Origin: an uncultured Clostridia bacterium
GTDB lineage: Bacteria > Bacillota > Clostridia > TANB77 > CAG-508
NCBI GenBank assembly: GCA_934167175.1
Contig: CAKPKF010000005.1
Span: 1-64,000 of the forward strand
Length of the DNA: 64,000 bases
Reading direction: 5' to 3'
The notes under the pieces are model-generated. The model was not told where the DNA came from, searched no databases, and was given only the letters and a program-made list of their open reading frames with translations. A program made the translations under genes and the position numbers. Below are positions 56,681 to 63,806 of the stretch, in pieces (the first letter of the stretch is position 1; each line of letters starts with the position of its first letter).

Positions 56681-56787
56681 AGACAAAAAATACTTTTTAA
56701 ATTTAATAAATACTAGAAGCAATTAAAAAAATATGTTATAATATATTAGTATGCTTTAGGCGAAAAAAATTGGGGAGGTGTATTCAT

Positions 56788-57732
56788 ATGTTAAAAATAT
56801 ATAATAATGATATAGAGACAAACAAATTTCAGGAAATAAATGAATATAAACGTGGAAGTTGGATAAACATGGTCAACCCCAGTAATGAAGAAATAAACGA
56901 AGTCTGTACTAATATTGGAATAGATAAAGAATTTATAGTATATGCTTTGGACTATGAAGAAAAAGCCAGAATAGATATAGAAGATGATGTAGTACTTTTT
57001 ATTATAGATATACCAATTCTAGAAAAAAATAGTGATGGAGAAATGTATACAACAATGCCAATAGGTATGATTGTAGTAAGAGACGATTATTTTATAACAG
57101 TTTCTCTTAAAGATAATAAAATAATACAAGATTTCGAGAAGGCTAATATAAAAAGTTTTTCTACATATAAAAAGAGTAGATTTATCTTACAAATTTTATA
57201 CAAAAATGCTTCATATTTTTTAACATACTTAAAACAAATAAATAAAGAAACAGAGATTGCAGAATATGTATTAAAAAGATCAATGAAAAATAAAGAATTA
57301 TTAAAACTTTTGAGTTTAGAGAAAAGTTTGGTGTATTTTACTACATCTTTAAAATCAAATGAAATAGTAATGGAAAAAACATTAAGAGGAAAAATTATAA
57401 AACTTTATGAAGAAGATGAGGATATATTAGAAGATGCAATCATAGAAAATAAACAAGCTATTGAAATGAGTAGAATATATAGTGACATTTTAAATGGAAC
57501 AATGGATGCGTATGCATCTATAATATCAAACAACTTAAATGGAGTGATGAAATTTCTAACATCTATAACAATAGTATTGTCAATCCCAACAATGTTATCT
57601 AGTTTTTGGGGAATGAATGTTTCAGTTCCAATGCAAGATAGTCCATTCGGATTTATTATTATACTGGTACTATCTATAGTTTTAGCAACAGGATGCATGT
57701 TCTGGTTAAAGAAAAGAGATTTATTTAATTGA
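56788..57732 (+). CDS. corA: CorA-family magnesium/divalent cation transporter
   Basis: About 314 residues. The C-terminal two membrane helices flank the diagnostic GMN signature (SSFWGMNVSVPMQ), and the large N-terminal cytoplasmic domain is mixed alpha/beta, as in CorA. Residues 260-314 form the pore helices, ending in a basic tail KKRDLFN. It moves Mg2+ (possibly Co2+/Ni2+) across the membrane. ATG 56788 has GGGGAGGTG upstream; an in-frame TTG at 56770 lies at that site and is less likely. A terminator follows. Confidence 0.9.
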   Translation: MLKIYNNDIETNKFQEINEYKRGSWINMVNPSNEEINEVCTNIGIDKEFIVYALDYEEKARIDIEDDVVLFIIDIPILEKNSDGEMYTTMPIGMIVVRDDYFITVSLKDNKIIQDFEKANIKSFSTYKKSRFILQILYKNASYFLTYLKQINKETEIAEYVLKRSMKNKELLKLLSLEKSLVYFTTSLKSNEIVMEKTLRGKIIKLYEEDEDILEDAIIENKQAIEMSRIYSDILNGTMDAYASIISNNLNGVMKFLTSITIVLSIPTMLSSFWGMNVSVPMQDSPFGFIIILVLSIVLATGCMFWLKKRDLFN

Positions 57733-57740
57733 AGATAAGT

Positions 57741-57780
57741 AAAAGAAGTTAAAAAATAAAAATTAACTTCTTTTATTTTT
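57741..57780 (+). terminator. intrinsic terminator
   Basis: AAAAGAAGTTAA / TTAACTTCTTTT with a 10-base A-rich loop, then ATTTTT. Confidence 0.85.
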
Positions 57781-57848
57781 TGTATAATCTAATTTTTATG
57801 TTAGTCAAAAAATAAAGATAAGCAAATTTTTCTAATATAATAAAAAAT

Positions 57849-57878
57849 TTGCACAAATAATAAAAAAAAGTATATAAT
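57849..57878 (+). promoter_or_regulatory. sigma-A type promoter
   Basis: TTGCAC (57849-57854), 18 bases, TATAAT (57873-57878), 23 bases before the cysteine-synthase-like gene. Confidence 0.55.
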
Positions 57879-57900
57879 AAAAAAGAGGAGAGATGAATTT

Positions 57901-58860
57901 ATGACAAAAATTATAGGAAATACGCCAATGATAAAAATAAAATATGAGTATAATGGAAAAGAAAAAGAGATATATACAAAATTAGAGTACTATAATTTAA
58001 GTGGCAGTATAAAGGATAGAGTAGCATATTACATAATTAATAATGCTAAAAAAAGAGGAACACTAAAAGAAAACATGCCAATTATAGAAGCAACAAGTGG
58101 AAACACTGGAATAGCACTTGCAGCATTAGGCGCATATTATAAACATCCAGTCTATATATTTATGCCAGATTGGGCTAGTATGGAAAGAATAGAATTAATG
58201 AAATTATATGGTGCAAAAGTTATCCTTTTTTCAAAAGAAGAGGGAGGATTTAAAAGATGTATTAATGAAGCTAAGAAATTAGCAGAAGATAAAAATGGTT
58301 TTTTAGCTAATCAGTTTAGCAATGAAGATAATATTCAAGCACATTATGAAACAACTGCTAAAGAAATAATTGATGAAGTAGGAGATAATATAGGTGGTTT
58401 TGCGTCTGGAATAGGAACAGGTGGAACATTAATAGGAATAGCAAAGAGATTAAAAGAAATGAATAATAATGTAAAAGTAGTCGCATTGGAGCCAGATAAA
58501 ATGCCATTACTATCAAAAAACACAATAATAGATAATCATAAAATTGAGGGAATTGGAGACGATTTCATTCCTGACTTAGTGGATAAAAACATGATAGATG
58601 ATGTTATTCTAATAAATGATGATGATGCAATAAATATGTCCAAAAAAATTGCCAAAGATTTGGGAATAGGAGTTGGTATTTCGGCAGGAGCTAATTTAAT
58701 AGCAGGAGTTTTATTAGGAGAAAAAGTAAATAAAAATGTAGTAACAGTTTTCCCAGATGATAATAAAAAATATCTTACAACAGATTTAACAAAAGATATT
58801 AAGGAAAACAAAAATTTCATTTCAAATGAAATTAAATTAATAGATTATCAAATAGTTTAA
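57901..58860 (+). CDS. cysteine synthase-like PLP enzyme
   Basis: 319 residues. Fold-type II PLP enzyme: GNTPMIKI near the N terminus, SGSIKDRVA with the PLP-binding Lys near residue 39, EATSGNTGIALAALG, and GIGTGGTLIGI, which binds the PLP phosphate. The close match is to O-acetylserine sulfhydrylase (CysK/CysM); cystathionine beta-synthase-type or related desulfhydrase activity is possible. It makes cysteine from O-acetylserine and sulfide if CysK. Ribosome binding site AGAGGAGAG. A hairpin (58863-58889) separates it from tyrA. Confidence 0.85.
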   Translation: MTKIIGNTPMIKIKYEYNGKEKEIYTKLEYYNLSGSIKDRVAYYIINNAKKRGTLKENMPIIEATSGNTGIALAALGAYYKHPVYIFMPDWASMERIELMKLYGAKVILFSKEEGGFKRCINEAKKLAEDKNGFLANQFSNEDNIQAHYETTAKEIIDEVGDNIGGFASGIGTGGTLIGIAKRLKEMNNNVKVVALEPDKMPLLSKNTIIDNHKIEGIGDDFIPDLVDKNMIDDVILINDDDAINMSKKIAKDLGIGVGISAGANLIAGVLLGEKVNKNVVTVFPDDNKKYLTTDLTKDIKENKNFISNEIKLIDYQIV

Positions 58861-58862
58861 GC

Positions 58863-58889
58863 TAAGGAATAGTATATAGCTATTCCTTA
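58863..58889 (+). terminator. hairpin with weak T run
   Basis: TAAGGAATAG / CTATTCCTTA, 7-base loop; lies between the PLP enzyme and tyrA and may only partly stop transcription. Confidence 0.5.
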
Positions 58890-58921
58890 ATAAGATATTA
58901 AAAATGTTTAAGGAGAAAAAA

Positions 58922-59992
58922 ATGTACAATATAGGTATTATAGGAATAGGATTAATGGGAGGATCATTAGCAAAAGGGTTTGCTAAATCTTCAAAAGTTA
59001 ATAAAATAGTAGGATATGATTTAATAGAATATGATTTAATTCAAGCAAAAAAAGATGGGGCAATAACAGAATATACATTAGAAATAGATGAATCATTTTC
59101 AGATTTAGATGTAGTTTTTATCTGTACACCAGTAAGTTATATATTTGGGTATATAGAGCAATTGAAACATGTTATAAAAAATGATTGTATAATTACAGAC
59201 ATAGGTAGCACTAAATCAACAATAATGAAAAAAGTTGAGGGATTAGACATCAACTTTATAGGTGGGCACCCTATGGTAGGATCTGAAAAATCAGGTTATA
59301 ATGCTTCAAAAACATACTTATATGAAAATGCATATTATATTATAACTAAATCTAAAGATAGTAAACAAAAAAATGTAGAAACAATCAAAGAATTAGTAAC
59401 AGAATTAAATGCAATACCAATAGATGTGGAGTGGGACAAGCATGACTATATAGTAGCTGCAATAAGCCATGTTCCGCACATAGTAGCATCAACATTAGTA
59501 AATATGGTAAAAAATCTTGATGGAAAAGAAAAATTAATGAAAAAATTAGCAGCAGGAGGGTTTAAAGATACAACAAGAATAGCATCGTCAAGTCCGGTTA
59601 TGTGGCAAAATATATGTAAAGAAAATAGAGATCAAATATTAAAAGTATTAACTAGCTTTCAAAATGTATTGTCCAACTTTGAGAAAAATATAGAAAATAG
59701 TGATGAAGTATATGATTTTTTCTGTAGTTCAAAATCATATAGAGACACATTTAATAGATTACCAGCGACAACAGATGAAACACATGATATAAATGTTGAT
59801 ATTGAAGACGTTCCAGGAGGAATTGCTAAAGTAACTACAATTATAAGTGAAATAGGAATTAATATAAAAAATATAGGAATTATAAATAATAGAGAACATA
59901 CTATAGGTGTATTGCAGATAATGTTTTATTCTAATATAGATAAAGAAAAAAGTATTGAGATTTTAACTAAAAAAGGATATAATATTTTCTAA
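58922..59992 (+). CDS. tyrA: prephenate dehydrogenase with ACT domain
   Basis: About 356 residues. The N-terminal Rossmann motif is IGIIGIGLMGGSLAKGF, followed by FICTPVSY and the GGHPMVGSEKSGY active-site segment (His and Gly-rich). The C-terminal ACT domain (about 290-356, VPGGIAKVTTIISEIGINI) is a likely site of tyrosine feedback control. It makes 4-hydroxyphenylpyruvate, the last-but-one step to tyrosine. ATG 58922 has AAGGAG upstream; an in-frame ATG at 58904 is not favoured. The next gene, hisC, starts 21 bases later and could carry out the final transamination. Confidence 0.9.
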   Translation: MYNIGIIGIGLMGGSLAKGFAKSSKVNKIVGYDLIEYDLIQAKKDGAITEYTLEIDESFSDLDVVFICTPVSYIFGYIEQLKHVIKNDCIITDIGSTKSTIMKKVEGLDINFIGGHPMVGSEKSGYNASKTYLYENAYYIITKSKDSKQKNVETIKELVTELNAIPIDVEWDKHDYIVAAISHVPHIVASTLVNMVKNLDGKEKLMKKLAAGGFKDTTRIASSSPVMWQNICKENRDQILKVLTSFQNVLSNFEKNIENSDEVYDFFCSSKSYRDTFNRLPATTDETHDINVDIEDVPGGIAKVTTIISEIGINIKNIGIINNREHTIGVLQIMFYSNIDKEKSIEILTKKGYNIF

Positions 59993-60013
59993 AAAAGAAA
60001 GGTGGTAAAAAAT

Positions 60014-61087
60014 ATGAAATATAGAAATATTTTGAAAAATTTAAGTCCATATAAACCTGGAAAATCAAATGAGGAAATAAAAAATATGTATGGTTTAGAG
60101 GAAATAGTAAAATTGTCTTCTAATGAAAATCCATATGGAGAATCTAAAAAAGTAATAGAAGAGATTAAAAAAATGGAATATACAGAAATATATCCAGATA
60201 ATTATTGTACTGATTTAAGAAATAAATTGTCAGCTAAATTTAATGTACCAGCAGAAAAATTTATATTTGGAAATGGATCTGTGGAAATAATACAAATGAT
60301 TTCAAGAGTATTTTTGGATAAAGATGACGAAGTAATAACTTGTGTACCATCATTCCAAAGTTATTACTCTGAAACAACTTTGCAAGATGCAAAATTAATA
60401 GAAATACCGCTAAAAAATAATACATTTGATTTAAATGGAATATTAGAAAAAATAAATGAAAAAACAAAAATAATATATATTACAAATCCAAACAATCCTA
60501 CAGGAACAATAATAACAGAAAACGAACAAAGAGAATTCTTAAAAAAAGTTCCAAAAGATATATTGGTAGTATTAGATGAAGCATATGCTGAATTTGTTAC
60601 AGACAATAATTATCCAAAATCTGAAAATTTATTGACAGAATATGATAATATATGCATATTAAGAACATTTTCTAAGGCATATGGACTAGCTGGATTAAGA
60701 GTAGGATATGGAATGGCAAGTGAAAAAACTATTCAAGAATTAGATAAAGCAAGAGTACCATTTAATATTGCTACAATAGCACAAAAAGCAGCAATTGTTG
60801 CATTAGAGGATGAGACATTTGTTGAGTACTGCAAGGAAAAAAATAAAGAAACATTAGAATACTTATACAAAGAATTAGAAGAGATGAAAATGAACTATAT
60901 AAAATCAGAAGCTAATTTTATTATGATTGATTCAGGAATGGATGGAAATGTAGCTTTTGAAAAATTATTAAAACAAGGCTTTATAGTAAGACCTGGATTC
61001 CCAAATATGGAAACATATATTCGTGTATCAATTGGTTCATTAGAGCAAATGAAAAAATTCATAGAAGCTTTAAAAAATATAAAATAA
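60014..61087 (+). CDS. hisC: histidinol-phosphate / aromatic aminotransferase
   Basis: About 357 residues. Class I/II PLP aminotransferase with LSSNENPYGES near the N terminus, NPNNPTGTI, VVLDEAYAEF (Asp and Tyr of the cofactor site), and TFSKAYGLAGLRVGYG with the Schiff-base Lys near 220. Sequence is closest to HisC; next to tyrA it probably acts as an aromatic aminotransferase, or serves both pathways. ATG 60014 is preceded by AAAGGTGG; an in-frame GTG at 60002 lies at the site. A complex terminator follows. Confidence 0.88.
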   Translation: MKYRNILKNLSPYKPGKSNEEIKNMYGLEEIVKLSSNENPYGESKKVIEEIKKMEYTEIYPDNYCTDLRNKLSAKFNVPAEKFIFGNGSVEIIQMISRVFLDKDDEVITCVPSFQSYYSETTLQDAKLIEIPLKNNTFDLNGILEKINEKTKIIYITNPNNPTGTIITENEQREFLKKVPKDILVVLDEAYAEFVTDNNYPKSENLLTEYDNICILRTFSKAYGLAGLRVGYGMASEKTIQELDKARVPFNIATIAQKAAIVALEDETFVEYCKEKNKETLEYLYKELEEMKMNYIKSEANFIMIDSGMDGNVAFEKLLKQGFIVRPGFPNMETYIRVSIGSLEQMKKFIEALKNIK

Positions 61088-61089
61088 AA

Positions 61090-61170
61090 TAAGAGGGCGA
61101 ACTGGAAGTTCAATAAAAACAGTTGAAAAAATTGATAATAAAATGAACAAAAAGTTCGTCTCTTTGTTTA
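61090..61170 (+). terminator. long terminator-like hairpin
   Basis: AAGAGGGCGAACT pairs with AGTTCGTCTCTTT (G-U pairs allowed) over a 50-base internal region that holds a small inner hairpin (GAACTGGAAGTTC), then T-rich sequence. It ends the tyrA-hisC transcript. No T-box motif is present. Confidence 0.55.
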
Positions 61171-61199
61171 GAAAAAGAACATAAGAAAAAGGAGTGTTT

Positions 61200-62321
61200 A
61201 TGAAAAAGGGGAATAAAGAAGAGGGAATAACATTAGTAGTATTAGTAATAACTATAATAATCTTATTAATCCTTGCAGGTGTAGCATTAAACTTAGTAAT
61301 AGGAGAGAACGGGTTAATTACAAAAACAAAGCAAGGTGTTAGTAAGTATGAAGAAAGAGCAGTTGAAGAGAAAGACAGTTTATCAGATTTCGAACAAGAA
61401 GTTGGAAATTTATTAGGAGATCCAAAAGTGCCAGAAGGTTTTAAGCATACAGAAGGAACAGTAGAAGAAGGATATGTAATACAAGATAAAAGTAATGGTA
61501 ATGAGTTTGTATGGGTACCTGTAGATGTAAAAGATTTTGAATTAAATAAATGGCGTGGCGAAACATTAAGTGAAGATGAGCATCATGAGGATAAAGATAA
61601 TGCTACATATATAGCAATGTACAACAGTGTAATTAAAAATGGAGGATTTTATGTAGGTAGATATGAGCTAGGGATAGAAGATGGAACACTAACTACTAGT
61701 GATGTGAATTATGGATATTGGACAGGAGGTCAAGCAGTTGTAAAGAAATATGCAGAGCCATATAATTATATAGGCCAAGTAAAGGCAAGAGAGGTAAGTA
61801 AAGATTTATATCCAGGGAAGAGTTACTTGATATATGGGGCACAATGGGACGCAATAATGAAATGGTTAGAGAAAAGTGGATATGATGTAATAAATGGTTC
61901 AAGTAATTGGGGAAATTACTTAGATAGTGAGTTTTATTTTTCAGGAGAATATGTAGACTTTACAAAGTTTGAGAGTGATAATAGTGATACATCAGAAGCA
62001 CTAAATGGAACAATGTTGAACTGGAAAAAAGCTACAGAGATGTTAAAGCGAGAAGAAACAGCAATACTTATGAAAACAGGAGTAGGTGGAGAAAGAAATA
62101 AAACGAATAATATATATGATATAGGAGGAAACTTAGCTGAATGGACACAAGAAAAATTCGGAACAAATGGAGTTGTGCATCGTGGAGGAGTTTTTAGAGC
62201 AAAGGGAACAGGGCAGCCAGCAGTTAGCCGTTATCCAAGTTATTCGGCCGGACCAAATTCAGGACTTGGTGCGCGTGTAGCTCTAAGTGTAGATTTGAAT
62301 AGTGAGGATGATTTAAAATAG
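61200..62321 (+). CDS. prepilin-like protein fused to an FGE-sulfatase/SUMF1-like domain
   Basis: About 373 residues. The N terminus KKGNKEEGITLVVLVITI then IILLILAGVALNLVIG is a type IV prepilin: basic leader, cleavage after Gly, and a hydrophobic helix. After a Lys/Glu linker (about 60-90) a formylglycine-generating-enzyme-like domain follows, with GNEFVWVPV, GGFYVGRYELG, IYDIGGNLAEWT, HRGGVFRA and GLGARVALSVD. The FGE fold is often a protein- or ligand-binding module rather than an enzyme, as in phage receptor-binding proteins, and no catalytic Cys pair is obvious here. ATG 61200 has AAGGAG upstream. Export probably uses a type IV-pilus-like system. Confidence 0.82.
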   Translation: MKKGNKEEGITLVVLVITIIILLILAGVALNLVIGENGLITKTKQGVSKYEERAVEEKDSLSDFEQEVGNLLGDPKVPEGFKHTEGTVEEGYVIQDKSNGNEFVWVPVDVKDFELNKWRGETLSEDEHHEDKDNATYIAMYNSVIKNGGFYVGRYELGIEDGTLTTSDVNYGYWTGGQAVVKKYAEPYNYIGQVKAREVSKDLYPGKSYLIYGAQWDAIMKWLEKSGYDVINGSSNWGNYLDSEFYFSGEYVDFTKFESDNSDTSEALNGTMLNWKKATEMLKREETAILMKTGVGGERNKTNNIYDIGGNLAEWTQEKFGTNGVVHRGGVFRAKGTGQPAVSRYPSYSAGPNSGLGARVALSVDLNSEDDLK

Positions 62322-62379
62322 GATAATGGATAGATAAAACAATAGTAAAAAACTCATACGTAAAAACATATTTAATATA

Positions 62380-62414
62380 AAAACGGGTTTAAATTTAATG
62401 TTTAAACCCGTTTT
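62380..62414 (+). terminator. intrinsic terminator
   Basis: 14-bp perfect stem AAAACGGGTTTAAA / TTTAAACCCGTTTT with a 7-base loop. Confidence 0.88.
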
Positions 62415-62437
62415 ATCGGAGATAAAAAGATGCAAAA

Positions 62438-62466
62438 TTGACAAAGTATACATAATGTTGTAAAAT
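62438..62466 (+). promoter_or_regulatory. sigma-A type promoter
   Basis: TTGACA (62438-62443), 17 bases, TAAAAT (62461-62466), ahead of the Cys-rich gene at 62523. Confidence 0.6.
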
Positions 62467-62522
62467 AAAAGTATATGCAAAAGCATAATGTAATAAAAAA
62501 ACGAATAATGGAGGTTTTTGTA

Positions 62523-63011
62523 ATGTCAATTCTAAAATTAAGCTTCGAAATTAAAGAAAAGGGAGACAAAAAAATTTTAAAACTATACACTTGGAATGAT
62601 GGAAAATACTATGGTGAACAGGAATTAGAAAAAGTAACAGAAAAAAAATTAATGAAAATGAGATTAAGTGGAAAAGTTAGCATAGTATACAAAAAAAATA
62701 GTGAATTATATGGAACAAGTTTTGATAATCCTAAACTATTATTATCACCATTAGAAGGTGGTTCAATATGTGCAAGATGCAAACATTGTTATGCATTACC
62801 AGACTCAGAAGGAGGATGCGAAAGAGCAAGAGTTCACACTATAGCTTTTTACAGAAGAAATCAATGGGCAAGTAGAGAAGAAATTATTACAGAATCAGAC
62901 AGAATTGAAAAATTTAAGTTTGTAAAAAAGGGTTATGAAACATTCAATGTGAGAAATAACTATGAATTTCTTATTATCCAAAAATGCCAAAAATTTGAAG
63001 CAGACAATTAG
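62523..63011 (+). CDS. Cys-rich protein of unknown function
   Basis: 162 residues, no signal peptide. The centre carries a compact cysteine/histidine group, CARCKHCYALPDSEGGC (about residues 81-97), which looks like a metal-binding site, followed by basic residues (ERARVHTIAFYRR). The N-terminal part is beta-rich. I recognise no family. It has its own promoter and terminator and AATGGAGG before ATG 62523, so it is expressed. It lies between a prepilin-like gene and the sporulation genes spoIIID and yabG, but no common role can be shown. Confidence 0.7.
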   Translation: MSILKLSFEIKEKGDKKILKLYTWNDGKYYGEQELEKVTEKKLMKMRLSGKVSIVYKKNSELYGTSFDNPKLLLSPLEGGSICARCKHCYALPDSEGGCERARVHTIAFYRRNQWASREEIITESDRIEKFKFVKKGYETFNVRNNYEFLIIQKCQKFEADN

Positions 63012-63018
63012 TTAGACG

Positions 63019-63047
63019 AAAGGTAGTTGCAGTGCAACTACCTTTTG
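63019..63047 (+). terminator. intrinsic terminator
   Basis: AAAGGTAGTTGC / GCAACTACCTTTT with a very short loop. Confidence 0.8.
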
Positions 63048-63065
63048 AAATAGTACAAATAAAAT

Positions 63066-63094
63066 TCATAATATAACATTCATGTGAATACAAT
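63066..63094 (+). promoter_or_regulatory. possible sigma-E promoter of spoIIID
   Basis: TCATAAT (63066-63072), 13 bases, GAATACAAT (63086-63094) resembles sigma-E ATA ... CATACAAT with one mismatch. No good sigma-A sequence is visible here. spoIIID is under sigma-E in known spore formers. Confidence 0.4.
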
Positions 63095-63127
63095 TAAACA
63101 AATGTATTAGCATGGAGGTTTTGCTTT

Positions 63128-63398
63128 ATGGTTAAATTTTCAATAGAAGAACGTGCAGTAGAGCTTGCACATTACATAATAGATAGTAAAGATACAGTGA
63201 GGGGTACAGCTAAAAAATTCCGGAATAAGTAAAAGTACAGTACATAAAGATGTTTCAGAAAGGTTGCTTAAGATAAATCCTGTATTAGCATTAGAGGTAA
63301 GAGAAGTATTAGATGAAAATAAAGCTGAAAGACATATACGAGGAGGAATGGCTACTAAATTAAAATATACAATGAAAAAGAATACCAATTCAGTTTGA
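63128..63398 (+). CDS. spoIIID: sporulation transcription factor SpoIIID, with +1 recoding at CGG
   Basis: 89 residues after bridging the shift; B. subtilis SpoIIID has 93. It is the mother-cell DNA-binding protein that turns genes on and off between sigma-E and sigma-K. The helix-turn-helix is interrupted: zero frame GTAKKF-CGG-AAT-AAG-TAA, +1 frame GTAKKF-GISKSTVHKDVSERL. The +1 part continues LKINPVLALEVREVLDENK, ERHIRGGMATKLKY, which is the SpoIIID signature. Without the shift only 34 residues would be made, with no recognition helix. Ribosome binding site GGAGG before ATG 63128. The stop lies inside the terminator. Confidence 0.9.
63221..63224 (+). other. +1 recoding site CGGA (Gly) in spoIIID
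   Basis: Zero frame TTC-CGG-AAT-AAG-TAA; restored frame TTC-(C)-GGA-ATA-AGT, encoding F-G-I-S at the turn of the helix-turn-helix. Confidence 0.9.
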
Positions 63399-63413
63399 AT
63401 TGGTATTCTTTTT
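63376..63413 (+). terminator. terminator overlapping the end of spoIIID
   Basis: 16-bp stem AAAAGAATACCAATTC / GAATTGGTATTCTTTT, loop AGTTT; convergent with the minus-strand zinc-ribbon gene. Confidence 0.9.
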
Positions 63414-63415
63414 TA

Positions 63416-63586
63416 CTATTTGTAATTATTATAGTTATTATTTCTTTGTTGCTTTCTAGCTTTTCTACATTCTGGACATCTAACTGGTTGATTTGTAAAT
63501 CCTTTTTCAGCATAAAATGCTTGTTCACCTTCAGAAAATACAAATTCTGAGTTACAATCCTTACAAGTTAAAGTAATATCTGACAT
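63416..63586 (-). CDS. zinc-ribbon small protein
   Basis: 56 residues. Two CxxC pairs, LTCKDCNSEF and VRCPECRK, form a zinc ribbon around the conserved core FVFSEGEQAFYAEKGF; the C-terminal tail is basic and Asn-rich. It matches the small 'zinc-ribbon domain containing' family widespread in Clostridia, of unknown function, probably binding nucleic acid or protein. GGAGGG precedes the ATG. Confidence 0.8.
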   Translation of the reverse strand: MSDITLTCKDCNSEFVFSEGEQAFYAEKGFTNQPVRCPECRKARKQQRNNNYNNYK

Positions 63587-63748
63587 CTATAATCCCTCCT
63601 TTTTAGAATAAAAGAAAACAAATCAAACATATTCTAAAAAAAGGAATATAGTCTAATAATTGAATTCTGTTTTTTCAAACTAGCCTAAATATATCACAAT
63701 AAAAAATATAAAACAAGGAATATCTAAAAATAATAAAAATAAAGTTTG

Positions 63749-63776
63749 CACCAAAATAAAAAAATATCATAAAATA
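63749..63776 (+). promoter_or_regulatory. possible sigma-K promoter of yabG
   Basis: CACC (63749-63752), 15 bases, CATAAAATA (63768-63776) fits sigma-K (AC ... CATANNNTA). yabG is a sigma-K gene in Bacillus. The rest of the 63587-63806 gap holds only an inverted repeat, TTTAGAATA ... TATTCTAAA. Confidence 0.45.
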
Positions 63777-63806
63777 TCATGAGCCTAATTTAATGAGGTG
63801 GTATTA

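Noticed and set aside
61090..61170. T-box or riboswitch upstream of the prepilin gene
   Set aside because: No T-box core motif or other recognisable aptamer; the structure reads as the terminator of tyrA-hisC.
10848..63224. The eight breaks as ordinary sequencing indels
   Set aside because: Sequencing indels cluster in homopolymers and ignore reading phase. These are all a single extra C at a codon boundary before Gly, away from the many long A/T runs, which are intact. A systematic artefact cannot be excluded without reads, so it is kept as the main alternative.
10848..63224. The eight split genes as pseudogenes
   Set aside because: Each has exactly one lesion of the same kind, both halves are well conserved, and the set includes usually essential genes.
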